Below, piece after piece: positions 1 through 5,336 of a stretch of 5,373 nucleotides of DNA (positions are counted from its first letter, which is position 1; each line of letters opens with the position of its first letter). A program made the translations under genes and the position numbers. Below the pieces are notes generated by a model. The model did no database searches and was not told the DNA's origin. It worked only from the letters and a program-made list of their open reading frames with translations. The DNA is taken from positions 1-5,373 of the forward strand of contig NZ_JAUNHK010000057.1 of the NCBI RefSeq assembly GCF_030523985.1, read 5' to 3'. The stretch is from Deinococcus sp. Lineage in GTDB: Bacteria > Deinococcota > Deinococci > Deinococcales > Deinococcaceae.

Positions 1-477
1 AAAGCCCGTTACCCGGATGCCACCCACCACTGCTGGGCTTACCGGATTGGGGGGGCTTACCGCTTCGGGGATGACGGGGAACCAGGCGGCACGGCGGGCG
101 CACCCATTCTCAAAGCCATCGAGGGCCAGGGCGTAGACCACGTGATGGTCGTGGTGGTGCGTTACTACGGCGGAGTCAAGCTAGGTACGGGCGGACTGGT
201 CAGGGCCTATGGCGGCACGGCGGCGGAATGCCTGCGGACGGCTCCCCGCTTGGAAGTCCGTCCCCGCCAGCACCTGAGCGTGAGTGTGCCGTTCGAGCAC
301 CTCAGCAGCCTGTACCACCTGTTGGGGCAGTGGGACACCGAGCGTGGTGAGGAAAGCTATAGCGCGAGCGGCGTCTCCCTCCCCGTCGCGGTCTTTCCAG
401 AGGATGCCGAAGCGTTTGCCACGGCCCTGCGCGACGCCACTCGGGGAGCGGCAGAGGTGGAAGAAACTCAGTCCTGA
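1..477 (+). CDS. IMPACT/YigZ (UPF0029) family protein, 5'-truncated
   Basis: The reading frame is open from base 1, so the gene begins before the window; 158 residues plus a TGA stop are visible. The conserved N-terminal-domain core of the IMPACT/YigZ family is clear: an ATHHCWAY stretch (visible residues 7-14), the DDGEPGGTAGAPIL block (24-37) and the family signature RYYGGVKLGTGGLVRAYG (54-71). The remaining part, from about residue 85, fits the small ferredoxin-like C-terminal domain that follows in YigZ proteins. Bacterial YigZ proteins are small cytoplasmic proteins of poorly settled function; the eukaryotic relative IMPACT is linked to translation control through GCN1. Perhaps 45 to 55 N-terminal residues are missing, judged from the usual family length of a little over 200. 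The stop lies inside the 3' end of the opposing galE gene. A run of seven G at 49-55 encodes two glycines and does not break the frame. Confidence 0.9.
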   Translation, partial: KARYPDATHHCWAYRIGGAYRFGDDGEPGGTAGAPILKAIEGQGVDHVMVVVVRYYGGVKLGTGGLVRAYGGTAAECLRTAPRLEVRPRQHLSVSVPFEHLSSLYHLLGQWDTERGEESYSASGVSLPVAVFPEDAEAFATALRDATRGAAEVEETQS

Positions 478-1460
478 AAGCCGTTCGGGTGGTGGCGGTG
501 CCAATCCCAGGCGGTCTGCACCATCTGACGCAGGTCGGTGAACTGTGGTGCAAATCCCAGGTCACTGACGATGCGCGAAGCGTCGGCCACCAGCCGGGGC
601 GGGTCCCCTGCCCGGCGGGGCGCGAGTTCACGCGGCAGGGGCGTGCCGACCACTTCATCCACCGCGTCCAGTACCTCCTGCACGCTGAAGCCGCGCCCCA
701 GGCCCACGTTGTAGGTGGCGGCCATCATCCGGCCCGCCAGCAGCGCCTCGACCGCCAGCACATGCGCGTCGGCGAGGTCCTGCACATGCACGTAGTCACG
801 CAGACACGTGCCATCGGGCGTGGGGTAGTCGTTGCCGAAAACCATCATCTTCTCGCGCTGCCCCAGCGCCGTGAGACAGGCCAGTTCGATGAGGTGGGTC
901 TTGCTGGGATGGGCTTCACCGATGTGCCCACCCGGAGCCGCACCGCAGACGTTGAAATAACGCAGCACCGTGTAGGGCAGCCCATGCGCGACGTGGAAGG
1001 CGTGAATCATGCGTTCGGTCATCAGTTTGGTTTCGCCGTACACGCTTTCGGGACGCAGGGGGGCATCCTCGGGAATCGGGACGGCGTCGGTGGTGCCGTA
1101 CACCGCAGCCGTCGAAGAAAACACCAGCGGCACTTTGCGGGTGTCCACGATGGCTTGCAGCAGGTTGAGGCTCCCGGTCACGTTGTTGCGGTAGTACCGT
1201 CCCGGCGCCCGCATGCTCTCGCCCACCTCGATCAGGGCGGCGAAATGAACCACTGCGTCGGGTCGCTGGCTTTCGAGGGCCGTCCGAATACTGTCGGGGT
1301 CGAGTAGGTCGCCGCGCAGTAGAGGCACGTCTGTGGGCAAAGCCGCCGCGTGGCCGCTGGACAAATTGTCGAACACCACCACCTCATGCCCCGCCGCCCG
1401 CAATTGCCGCACCGTATGCGAGCCGATATAGCCCGCGCCGCCGACCACCAGAAGTTTCAT
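468..1460 (-). CDS. galE: UDP-glucose 4-epimerase GalE
   Basis: This complete 330-residue protein is a cytoplasmic NAD-dependent short-chain dehydrogenase/reductase that interconverts UDP-glucose and UDP-galactose (Leloir pathway and glycoconjugate precursor supply). The NAD-binding GGAGYIG motif is at residues 7-13, followed by the acidic end of beta-2 (FDNLSSG, 30-36). The catalytic residues are Thr117 (in FSSTAAVYG, where the E. coli enzyme has Ser124), Tyr141 and Lys145 (YGETK). The GalE-typical RYFN (167-170), CLRDYVHVQDLADAH (219-233) and C-terminal WDWHRHHPNGF are all present, and the length matches the family. The residue equivalent to E. coli Tyr299, which limits substrate size, appears to be Leu290 in GDPPRLVADAS, so acceptance of N-acetylated sugars is possible but only inferred. 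The ATG start puts the Rossmann strand at residue 2, and a TACCCT hexamer lies 8 bases upstream, suggesting a leaderless transcript. The last 10 bp overlap the converging IMPACT-family gene. Confidence 0.96.
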   Translation of the reverse strand: MKLLVVGGAGYIGSHTVRQLRAAGHEVVVFDNLSSGHAAALPTDVPLLRGDLLDPDSIRTALESQRPDAVVHFAALIEVGESMRAPGRYYRNNVTGSLNLLQAIVDTRKVPLVFSSTAAVYGTTDAVPIPEDAPLRPESVYGETKLMTERMIHAFHVAHGLPYTVLRYFNVCGAAPGGHIGEAHPSKTHLIELACLTALGQREKMMVFGNDYPTPDGTCLRDYVHVQDLADAHVLAVEALLAGRMMAATYNVGLGRGFSVQEVLDAVDEVVGTPLPRELAPRRAGDPPRLVADASRIVSDLGFAPQFTDLRQMVQTAWDWHRHHPNGFQD

Positions 1461-1468
1461 CGCTGCTC

Positions 1469-1499
1469 AGGGTAACGGCTCGGGCTGGCGCACAGGCAA
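1469..1499 (-). promoter_or_regulatory. Putative leaderless promoter of galE
   Basis: Read on the minus strand, TACCCT (1474-1469) fits the Deinococcus -10 consensus TANNNT and ends 8 bases before the galE ATG, so transcription would start at or next to the start codon. A weak -35 candidate, TTGCCT (1499-1494), sits 19 bases further upstream, slightly long. There is no convincing Shine-Dalgarno sequence before the ATG, which agrees with a leaderless message. An alternative -10, TAAGTT (1504-1499), would give a short leader of about 30 to 40 bases. Confidence 0.45.
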
Positions 1500-1533
1500 A
1501 CTTACCCATTCTTCATCTGATGGTGGGGCGATG

Positions 1534-1558
1534 CTTTAAGAGTTAAAGTAGGCGGGCT
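1534..1558 (+). promoter_or_regulatory. Putative leaderless promoter with overlapping inverted repeat, aldo/keto reductase gene
   Basis: TAAAGT at 1544-1549 fits TANNNT and ends 9 bases before the ATG at 1559. A purine-rich AGGCGGG (1550-1556) is only 2 bases from the ATG, too close for a normal Shine-Dalgarno, so leaderless initiation is the better reading. The -10-like element is embedded in a perfect inverted repeat, CTTTAA-GAG-TTAAAG (1534-1548), which could be an operator. No good -35 hexamer was seen at the expected distance. Confidence 0.45.
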
Positions 1559-2506
1559 ATGGAATACCGCAAACTCGGCAGGAGTGGTCTGAAGGTCAGC
1601 GAAGTCGCCCTGGGCGGCTGGGAAACCTACGGCGTGAATCAGGACGCCTCCAAGATGGTGGGCGACATCGTGAAGGCCGCCTACGACGAGGGCGTGAACT
1701 TCTTCGACCAGGCCGACGTGTACGCACGCGGGCAGTCCGAAACCCTGATGGGCGCGGTGCTGCGCGAGTTTCCCCGGCACACGCTGGTCATTTCCAGCAA
1801 GGTGTTCTGGCCTATGAGCGACGATGTCAACGACCGGGGCCTGTCGCGCAAGCATGTGCTAGAGAGCATTGACGGCAGCCTCAAGCGCCTGGGCACCGAC
1901 TATCTCGATATTTATTTTGCCCACCGCTACGACCCCGAAGTGCCGATGGAAGAAATCGTGATGGCCTTTGATCAGGTCATCCGCGACGGCAAGGCGCTGT
2001 ACTGGGGCACCTCCATGTGGCCCGCCGCCCGCATCGCCCAGGCAGTTGAGTTTGCGCGGGCATACGGCCTGCACGCCCCCGTCACCGAGCAGCCCGAGTA
2101 CAGCATGGTGCGCCGTGACCGGGTGGAAAAGGAAATCCTGCCCTACACCCAGGAAGCGGGGCTGGGGCTGGTGGTCTGGAGCCCGCTGGCGATGGGCCTG
2201 CTGACCGGCAAGTACGACGAGGGCAAGCCCGAAGGCGCCCGCCTGAGCGAGAAGGACAACTGGGCGAGCAGCTACCTGACCGAGGAAAACATCCAGAAGG
2301 TGCGCGAGCTGAAACCCATTGCCGACGACCTCGGCATTACCCGTGCCCAGCTCGCGCTGGCGTGGCTGCTGCGGCAAAAGGGCGTGAGCAGCGTGATTAC
2401 CGGAGCCACCAAGGTCAACCAGATTCAGGACACGGTCAAGGCCGCCGGGGTCAAGCTCAGCGACGACGTGCAGGCCCGTATCGAGGAGATTCTCAAGCCG
2501 TCGTGA
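1559..2506 (+). CDS. Aldo/keto reductase, Kv-beta-like group
   Basis: This complete 315-residue protein is a cytoplasmic NADPH-dependent oxidoreductase of the (alpha/beta)8-barrel aldo/keto reductase superfamily. It would reduce aldehydes or ketones, but the substrate cannot be told from sequence. The N-terminal MEYRKLGRSGLKVSEVALGG is typical of the family. The catalytic tetrad is intact: Asp50 and Tyr55 (FFDQADVY), Lys81 (ISSKVFW) and His122 (FAHRYD). The strand with WSPLAMGLLTGKY (207-219) and the cofactor-phosphate region ITGATKVNQIQD (280-291) are also clear. The HRYDPEVPMEE stretch resembles voltage-gated potassium channel beta subunits and the related bacterial enzymes, which are often named channel beta subunits. 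The active-site His suggests a working reductase, and no channel gene is nearby. It is divergently transcribed from galE across 98 bp and ends before an intrinsic terminator, so it is probably a single-gene unit. Confidence 0.94.
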   Translation: MEYRKLGRSGLKVSEVALGGWETYGVNQDASKMVGDIVKAAYDEGVNFFDQADVYARGQSETLMGAVLREFPRHTLVISSKVFWPMSDDVNDRGLSRKHVLESIDGSLKRLGTDYLDIYFAHRYDPEVPMEEIVMAFDQVIRDGKALYWGTSMWPAARIAQAVEFARAYGLHAPVTEQPEYSMVRRDRVEKEILPYTQEAGLGLVVWSPLAMGLLTGKYDEGKPEGARLSEKDNWASSYLTEENIQKVRELKPIADDLGITRAQLALAWLLRQKGVSSVITGATKVNQIQDTVKAAGVKLSDDVQARIEEILKPS

Positions 2507-2514
2507 GTTGAAGG

Positions 2515-2528
2515 GCCGATGGCCGATG
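2515..2528. repeat. Tandem 7-bp repeat (GCCGATG x2)
   Basis: GCCGATG occurs twice back to back (2515-2521 and 2522-2528) just after the aldo/keto reductase stop and just before the terminator. No function can be read from two copies. It could be an edge of a small dispersed repeat, but nothing else in the window supports that. Confidence 0.35.
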
Positions 2529-2532
2529 GCTC

Positions 2533-2578
2533 AAAAGAGGGGAAGCTTTGACGAAGGCCCAGGCTTTCCCTTCTTTTT
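2533..2578 (+). terminator. Intrinsic terminator after the aldo/keto reductase gene
   Basis: The 5' arm AAAAGAGGGGAAGC (2533-2546) pairs with GCTTTCCCTTCTTTT (from 2564 backward-paired to 2577). This gives a 10-bp stem with two G-U wobbles, one A-C mismatch, then four more A-T pairs. A T-rich tract (2574-2578) closes the 3' side. The loop is about 17 bases. The element lies 26 bp past the stop codon, as expected for a rho-independent terminator, and separates the reductase gene from the downstream operon. The A-rich 5' flank could let it also act on minus-strand transcripts. Confidence 0.75.
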
Positions 2579-2623
2579 GCTTTGACGCCCGGTGCCCTCT
2601 ATCCCTGGTCAGCCTTGCCCCAC

Positions 2624-2639
2624 CTCTCTCATGAGAGAG
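2624..2639. promoter_or_regulatory. Perfect 16-bp palindrome, candidate operator
   Basis: CTCTCTCATGAGAGAG reads identically on both strands. It ends 5 bp before the -10-like TAGAGT of the LptC-like gene and covers the space between the -10 and the expected -35 position. With a leaderless start at 2658, its centre is near -26. A spacer-free perfect palindrome is a poor RNA hairpin but a good binding site for a dimeric DNA-binding protein. It does not resemble the published Deinococcus radiation/desiccation response motif. Confidence 0.5.
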
Positions 2640-2644
2640 CGGAC

Positions 2645-2650
2645 TAGAGT
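2645..2650 (+). promoter_or_regulatory. Putative -10 element of a leaderless promoter for the lpt-like operon
   Basis: TAGAGT matches TANNNT and ends 7 bases before the GTG at 2658. This spacing supports a leaderless transcript starting at that codon and helps choose it over the upstream in-frame GTG (2592) and ATG (2631). No recognisable -35 hexamer lies 17 to 18 bases upstream; that space is taken by the palindrome, so an activator or repressor may control this promoter. Confidence 0.45.
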
Positions 2651-2657
2651 GCCACTC

Positions 2658-3263
2658 GTGCAGAAAGTCGGCCCCCTCGTGCTGCTGGGAATTCTGGGAT
2701 TCGCCCTGTTGTTCGCGCTATGGCCGAGCGGCAAGGCCCCACAGGCCCAGACCGGAATCACCCTTCAGGACGTCCAGTTGACGCTGTACCCCGCCCGTGA
2801 CCCCGAGGCCGTGTGGCGTTTCGCCGCCGCCCAGGTACGCCACGACCCGGTAGGCAGTGTCACCGACCTGAGCGGGATTGCGGGAGGCAAGCGCCTGCTG
2901 CGCCAGCGCGACGCCGCCGGGCAACTCACTGGCGCGGAAACGCTGGACGCCACCGTACAGGCCCCCAGCCTGAGCATCAACGGGCAAGACGACATGGTGA
3001 CGCCCCGCGCCCAGATTCGGCTGGTCAAGGAATGCGCCGACCTCGCACTGGAAGGCACGCCGCAAACCCCGGTCAAAATCGAGCAGGGCTACGGCTTTTC
3101 CGCGCCGAGGGCCGTGCTGGACTCGCCCGCCGTCAGCGGCAACATCTACGACCTGCGTATGGATTTCCAGTTCAACGTCGAGCAGGCTTCTCCCCAGTCC
3201 AACTGGGGCTGGGACCCCGACGCGACTGAAACCTGCCGCGACGGTCAGCGGGTGCCGCTCTGA
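2658..3263 (+). CDS. LptC-like membrane-anchored periplasmic protein
   Basis: The product is 201 residues from the GTG at 2658. One hydrophobic segment (about residues 5-22, PLVLLGILGFALLFALW) forms an N-terminal membrane anchor, and the rest should face the periplasm. After a short linker, ITLQDVQLTLY (34-44) followed by an acidic/aromatic stretch ending AVWRFAAAQV resembles the first strands of LptC-type beta-jellyroll domains. LptC anchors the Lpt bridge and hands lipid from the LptB2FG transporter to LptA. Cys126 and Cys193 could form a disulfide. Size and topology match LptC (about 190 residues). The likely leaderless promoter fixes this start; in-frame alternatives at 2592 (GTG) and 2631 (ATG) would add 22 or 9 residues, and neither has a ribosome binding site. 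The two genes downstream encode LptA/OstA-like proteins, which is the strongest support for the assignment. Similarity by eye is distant, so the role is inferred. Confidence 0.75.
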   Translation: MQKVGPLVLLGILGFALLFALWPSGKAPQAQTGITLQDVQLTLYPARDPEAVWRFAAAQVRHDPVGSVTDLSGIAGGKRLLRQRDAAGQLTGAETLDATVQAPSLSINGQDDMVTPRAQIRLVKECADLALEGTPQTPVKIEQGYGFSAPRAVLDSPAVSGNIYDLRMDFQFNVEQASPQSNWGWDPDATETCRDGQRVPL

Positions 3264-3308
3264 ATCCGGCTGTCCCTAACCCGACTTTCAGCAAACTTTC
3301 CCCCTGTC

Positions 3309-3313
3309 AGGAG
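3309..3313 (+). promoter_or_regulatory. Shine-Dalgarno sequence, first LptA-like gene
   Basis: AGGAG lies 7 bases before the ATG at 3321. This is the clearest ribosome binding site in the window. It contrasts with the leaderless first gene of the operon and fits an internal cistron translated from a polycistronic message. Confidence 0.7.
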
Positions 3314-3320
3314 AATCCCC

Positions 3321-4256
3321 ATGAAAAAAATTGCCCTGTTCGCTGCCCTGTCCACCGCTGCCCTGAGTGCCCCCACCGTACTGGCCCAAGCGCCCAAAGC
3401 CACCTCCTCGGCAGTCAGCACCAATCCCAGCGCCGACAAACGCATCATCAACTTTCAGGGCGCACCTACCGGCAACCTGCGTACTGGGCCGCTGACCTTC
3501 ACCGGTAGCCCGCTGCGCGCCACGGTCAGCACCCTGCAAATCACCGCGCCCAAGGCCGTGCTGTCGGCTCCGGCGGGCGTGCCCATCGTTGAGGCCAAGG
3601 GCAAGCGCACCGGTGAATTCAGCGGCCCCGTCAGCGTGTCGCGTGGTCGCCTGAGCGCCAAGGGCGGCAGCCTGACCTACAGCGAAGCGTCGGGCACGGG
3701 CGTGCTGAAGGGCAACCCCAGCGCCACCTTCGTGCCCGAGGACAAGAAGGACGGCGACACCGTGACCATCACCGCCGGGCAGATGAGCCTGGACGTGGAC
3801 ACCAACGTTTCGACCAGCACCGGCAGCGTCAAGCTGGTCAGCGGCGATCAGACGGGCCGCGCCGAGAAACTGGTGTTCGACGAAGACCGCGAACTGGCAC
3901 AGCTTTCGGGCAACCCCACCCTGACCCGCGCCGCCAAAGCCAACCAGAAGGAACTGGTCATCAGCGGCGACGAGGTGCGGGCGCTCACCAAAAACAAGAC
4001 GCTCTACGTGCGCGGCGGCGTCAAGCTGGTGCAGGGCACCATCACGACCACCGGCGACGCCGTGTACTACGACGACGCCAAGGACGTGGCCTACGTCACC
4101 GGCAACGCCGTGAGCGTGGATTCCAAGAGCAAGGTGACGCTGCGTGCCCCCAAGAGCGGCTACCTGGAGCAGAACACCAAGCTGGCCCGCGTGAGCGTCA
4201 AGAACAGCAGCTACGCGATTCCCACGGCGCAGTTCAAGCTGCGCGGCGAGAAGTGA
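3321..4256 (+). CDS. Exported LptA/OstA-like protein (three repeat units)
   Basis: This complete 311-residue protein has a clear Sec signal peptide: MKK, a hydrophobic core (residues 4-16), and a likely cut after VLA (Ala22). The mature part is rich in short beta-strand patterns of the LptA/OstA type, in which exported proteins form an open beta-jellyroll that carries lipid across the periplasm. At least three similar units can be aligned by eye: about 105-137 (ending VLKGNPSATF), 168-202 (GSVKLVSGD... to LSGNPTL) and 232-266 (GGVKLVQGT... to VTGNAVSV). Each runs through a strand, a G-x-A/S-x-x-Y/F turn and a GN/GNP turn. At 311 residues it is well above a typical LptA (about 185), so it may hold extra jellyroll turns. 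It lacks cysteine. It lies 57 bp after the LptC-like gene and 9 bp before the next gene, giving an operon. The cargo is not known. Confidence 0.85.
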   Translation: MKKIALFAALSTAALSAPTVLAQAPKATSSAVSTNPSADKRIINFQGAPTGNLRTGPLTFTGSPLRATVSTLQITAPKAVLSAPAGVPIVEAKGKRTGEFSGPVSVSRGRLSAKGGSLTYSEASGTGVLKGNPSATFVPEDKKDGDTVTITAGQMSLDVDTNVSTSTGSVKLVSGDQTGRAEKLVFDEDRELAQLSGNPTLTRAAKANQKELVISGDEVRALTKNKTLYVRGGVKLVQGTITTTGDAVYYDDAKDVAYVTGNAVSVDSKSKVTLRAPKSGYLEQNTKLARVSVKNSSYAIPTAQFKLRGEK

Positions 4257-4265
4257 GCGGGGGCC

Positions 4266-5270
4266 ATGCCTGAGCGCCGTCCGGCCCTGGCCCTGCTACT
4301 GACGGCGGCCCTCGGCACAGTCGCCTGGGCCTGGGCACAGCAGGCGGCCCCCGCTACCACACCCCCACCAGCAACCGCACCCGCACCGTCCGTCACGAGC
4401 GATGTGGTCACGGCGCACGAGAAGGCCGGGCGCTGCGTGGAGGGGTCCGAGCAGGCCTGCATGGACCTCGTGCGGCAGGGCAAGGACGGCAAGGAACACC
4501 GCATCATGGTGATTCGCACGGGGACGAGCGACGACACCGGCATCTATGCGGTCTGCACTCCGCCCGACGGCGAACCGGAAGACGCGCCCAATATCGGCAT
4601 CTTCAGCGAGAGCGGCCCCGGCGGTATCCGCATCGTGATTGACCGCAACCTGATTCGGGTGCCGCTGGCCGAGGTCGCGCAGCTTCCGGCCAAAGAAGGA
4701 CAAACGGGCAGCGACGGCAAGGTCGAGGCCAGCAAGGGCACGGCCCGCTTTCTGGACGACGTACCGGAGGGCAAGACCGACCGCCTCTCGCGCTGCGGGG
4801 TGGAGGCCGAGCGCCAGCCCGCGCCCGGCACCGTGTTCGTCACCCAGGGCAAGACCCAGCTGGTCGGGCAATCGCTCGTGTACGACGGCGCTGACGGCAT
4901 CGCCCGCATTGATGGCCCCATCACCTTCAACCGCACGGACCAGAAAGACCCCCTATCCGGCGAGAGCCGCCAGATTGAGATCAACGTGGACAGCGAGGCC
5001 ACCGTGCTGGTCGGTGACGTGGTGCTCCGCAGCAAGGGCGGCCGGGTCAGCCGGGCCAGCCGCGTCGAATACGACGACCAGGCCAATACCGCCCGCCTCT
5101 ACGCTTCGCCCGAGCAGCCCGCCGAGAGCGTGCGCGGCAGCGACTCGCTCAAAATCACCAGCGGCGTCATCGTGTACAACCTCGAAAGGAACGAGGTCTA
5201 CGCCAACGCGGGCAAAGAAGGCAACATCAGCGGCGAGTTTCTGGACGGCACGCCACCCAGCGCCCCCTGA
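4266..5270 (+). CDS. Exported protein with C-terminal LptA/OstA-like region and unknown Cys-containing domain
   Basis: This complete 334-residue protein starts with a signal peptide (MPERR, hydrophobic 7-22, probable cut after WAWA at Ala24) and a Pro/Ala/Thr-rich linker (about 26-44). Residues 45-185 form a domain I do not recognise; it holds all four cysteines of the protein (57, 65, 97, 177), enough for two disulfides. Residues 188-320 look LptA/OstA-like: FVTQGKTQLVGQSLVYDGADG with a following DGPITF turn, then TVLVGDVVLRSKGG with RVEYDDQANTARLYA, then ITSGVIVYNLERNEVYANAG. It is probably periplasmic, working with the preceding LptA-like protein. The ATG is 9 bp after the previous stop, with only a weak G-rich ribosome binding site (GAGCGGGGG), so translational coupling is likely. 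A strong hairpin follows the stop. The domain architecture is unusual for LptA and may be a lineage-specific form. Confidence 0.82.
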   Translation: MPERRPALALLLTAALGTVAWAWAQQAAPATTPPPATAPAPSVTSDVVTAHEKAGRCVEGSEQACMDLVRQGKDGKEHRIMVIRTGTSDDTGIYAVCTPPDGEPEDAPNIGIFSESGPGGIRIVIDRNLIRVPLAEVAQLPAKEGQTGSDGKVEASKGTARFLDDVPEGKTDRLSRCGVEAERQPAPGTVFVTQGKTQLVGQSLVYDGADGIARIDGPITFNRTDQKDPLSGESRQIEINVDSEATVLVGDVVLRSKGGRVSRASRVEYDDQANTARLYASPEQPAESVRGSDSLKITSGVIVYNLERNEVYANAGKEGNISGEFLDGTPPSAP

Positions 5271-5281
5271 CAATCTGTCTA

Positions 5282-5323
5282 GACCGTGCCGCGCCCCCTC
5301 CAGCAACCGGGCGCGGCGCGGTC
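5282..5323 (+). terminator. GC-rich 15-bp hairpin closing the lpt-like operon
   Basis: GACCGTGCCGCGCCC (5282-5296) pairs along its full length with GGGCGCGGCGCGGTC (5309-5323), with one G-U wobble and a 12-base loop. It begins 11 bp after the stop codon. There is no T tract on the 3' side, so it is either an atypical intrinsic terminator or a 3'-end-stabilising stem; being nearly symmetric it would fold on both strands. Confidence 0.6.
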
Positions 5324-5336
5324 GCGTAGTGGGGGT

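Noticed and set aside
49..55. Run of seven G in the IMPACT-family gene as a phase-variation tract
   Set aside because: The frame is intact across it, it encodes two glycines, and such short runs are common in GC-rich coding DNA.
489..1307. Plus-strand open frame of 272 codons opposite galE
   Set aside because: It is antisense to a clear, complete galE. It is His/Gln/Arg-rich with no recognisable domain, as expected for a shadow frame in GC-rich DNA.
1859..2377. Minus-strand open frame of 172 codons opposite the aldo/keto reductase gene
   Set aside because: The plus-strand gene has all family motifs. The antisense frame shows no domain and no start signal.
1559..2506. Reading the aldo/keto reductase as a potassium channel beta subunit
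   Set aside because: The resemblance is only familial. The catalytic tetrad is intact and no channel gene is nearby, so a plain oxidoreductase call is safer.
2624..2639. Palindrome as a radiation/desiccation response motif
   Set aside because: Its sequence does not resemble the known 17-bp Deinococcus motif, and the downstream genes are envelope genes rather than DNA-repair genes.
2592..2657. Upstream in-frame GTG (2592) or ATG (2631) as the start of the LptC-like gene
   Set aside because: Neither has a ribosome binding site, the ATG is the centre of the palindrome, and the TAGAGT element would place the transcript start after both. Kept as alternatives in the gene entry.
4296..4871. Minus-strand open frame of 191 codons inside the last operon gene
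   Set aside because: It lies fully within a plus-strand gene that has a signal peptide and OstA-like strands. The antisense product is low in complexity and ends in Gly/Cys/Trp-rich sequence.
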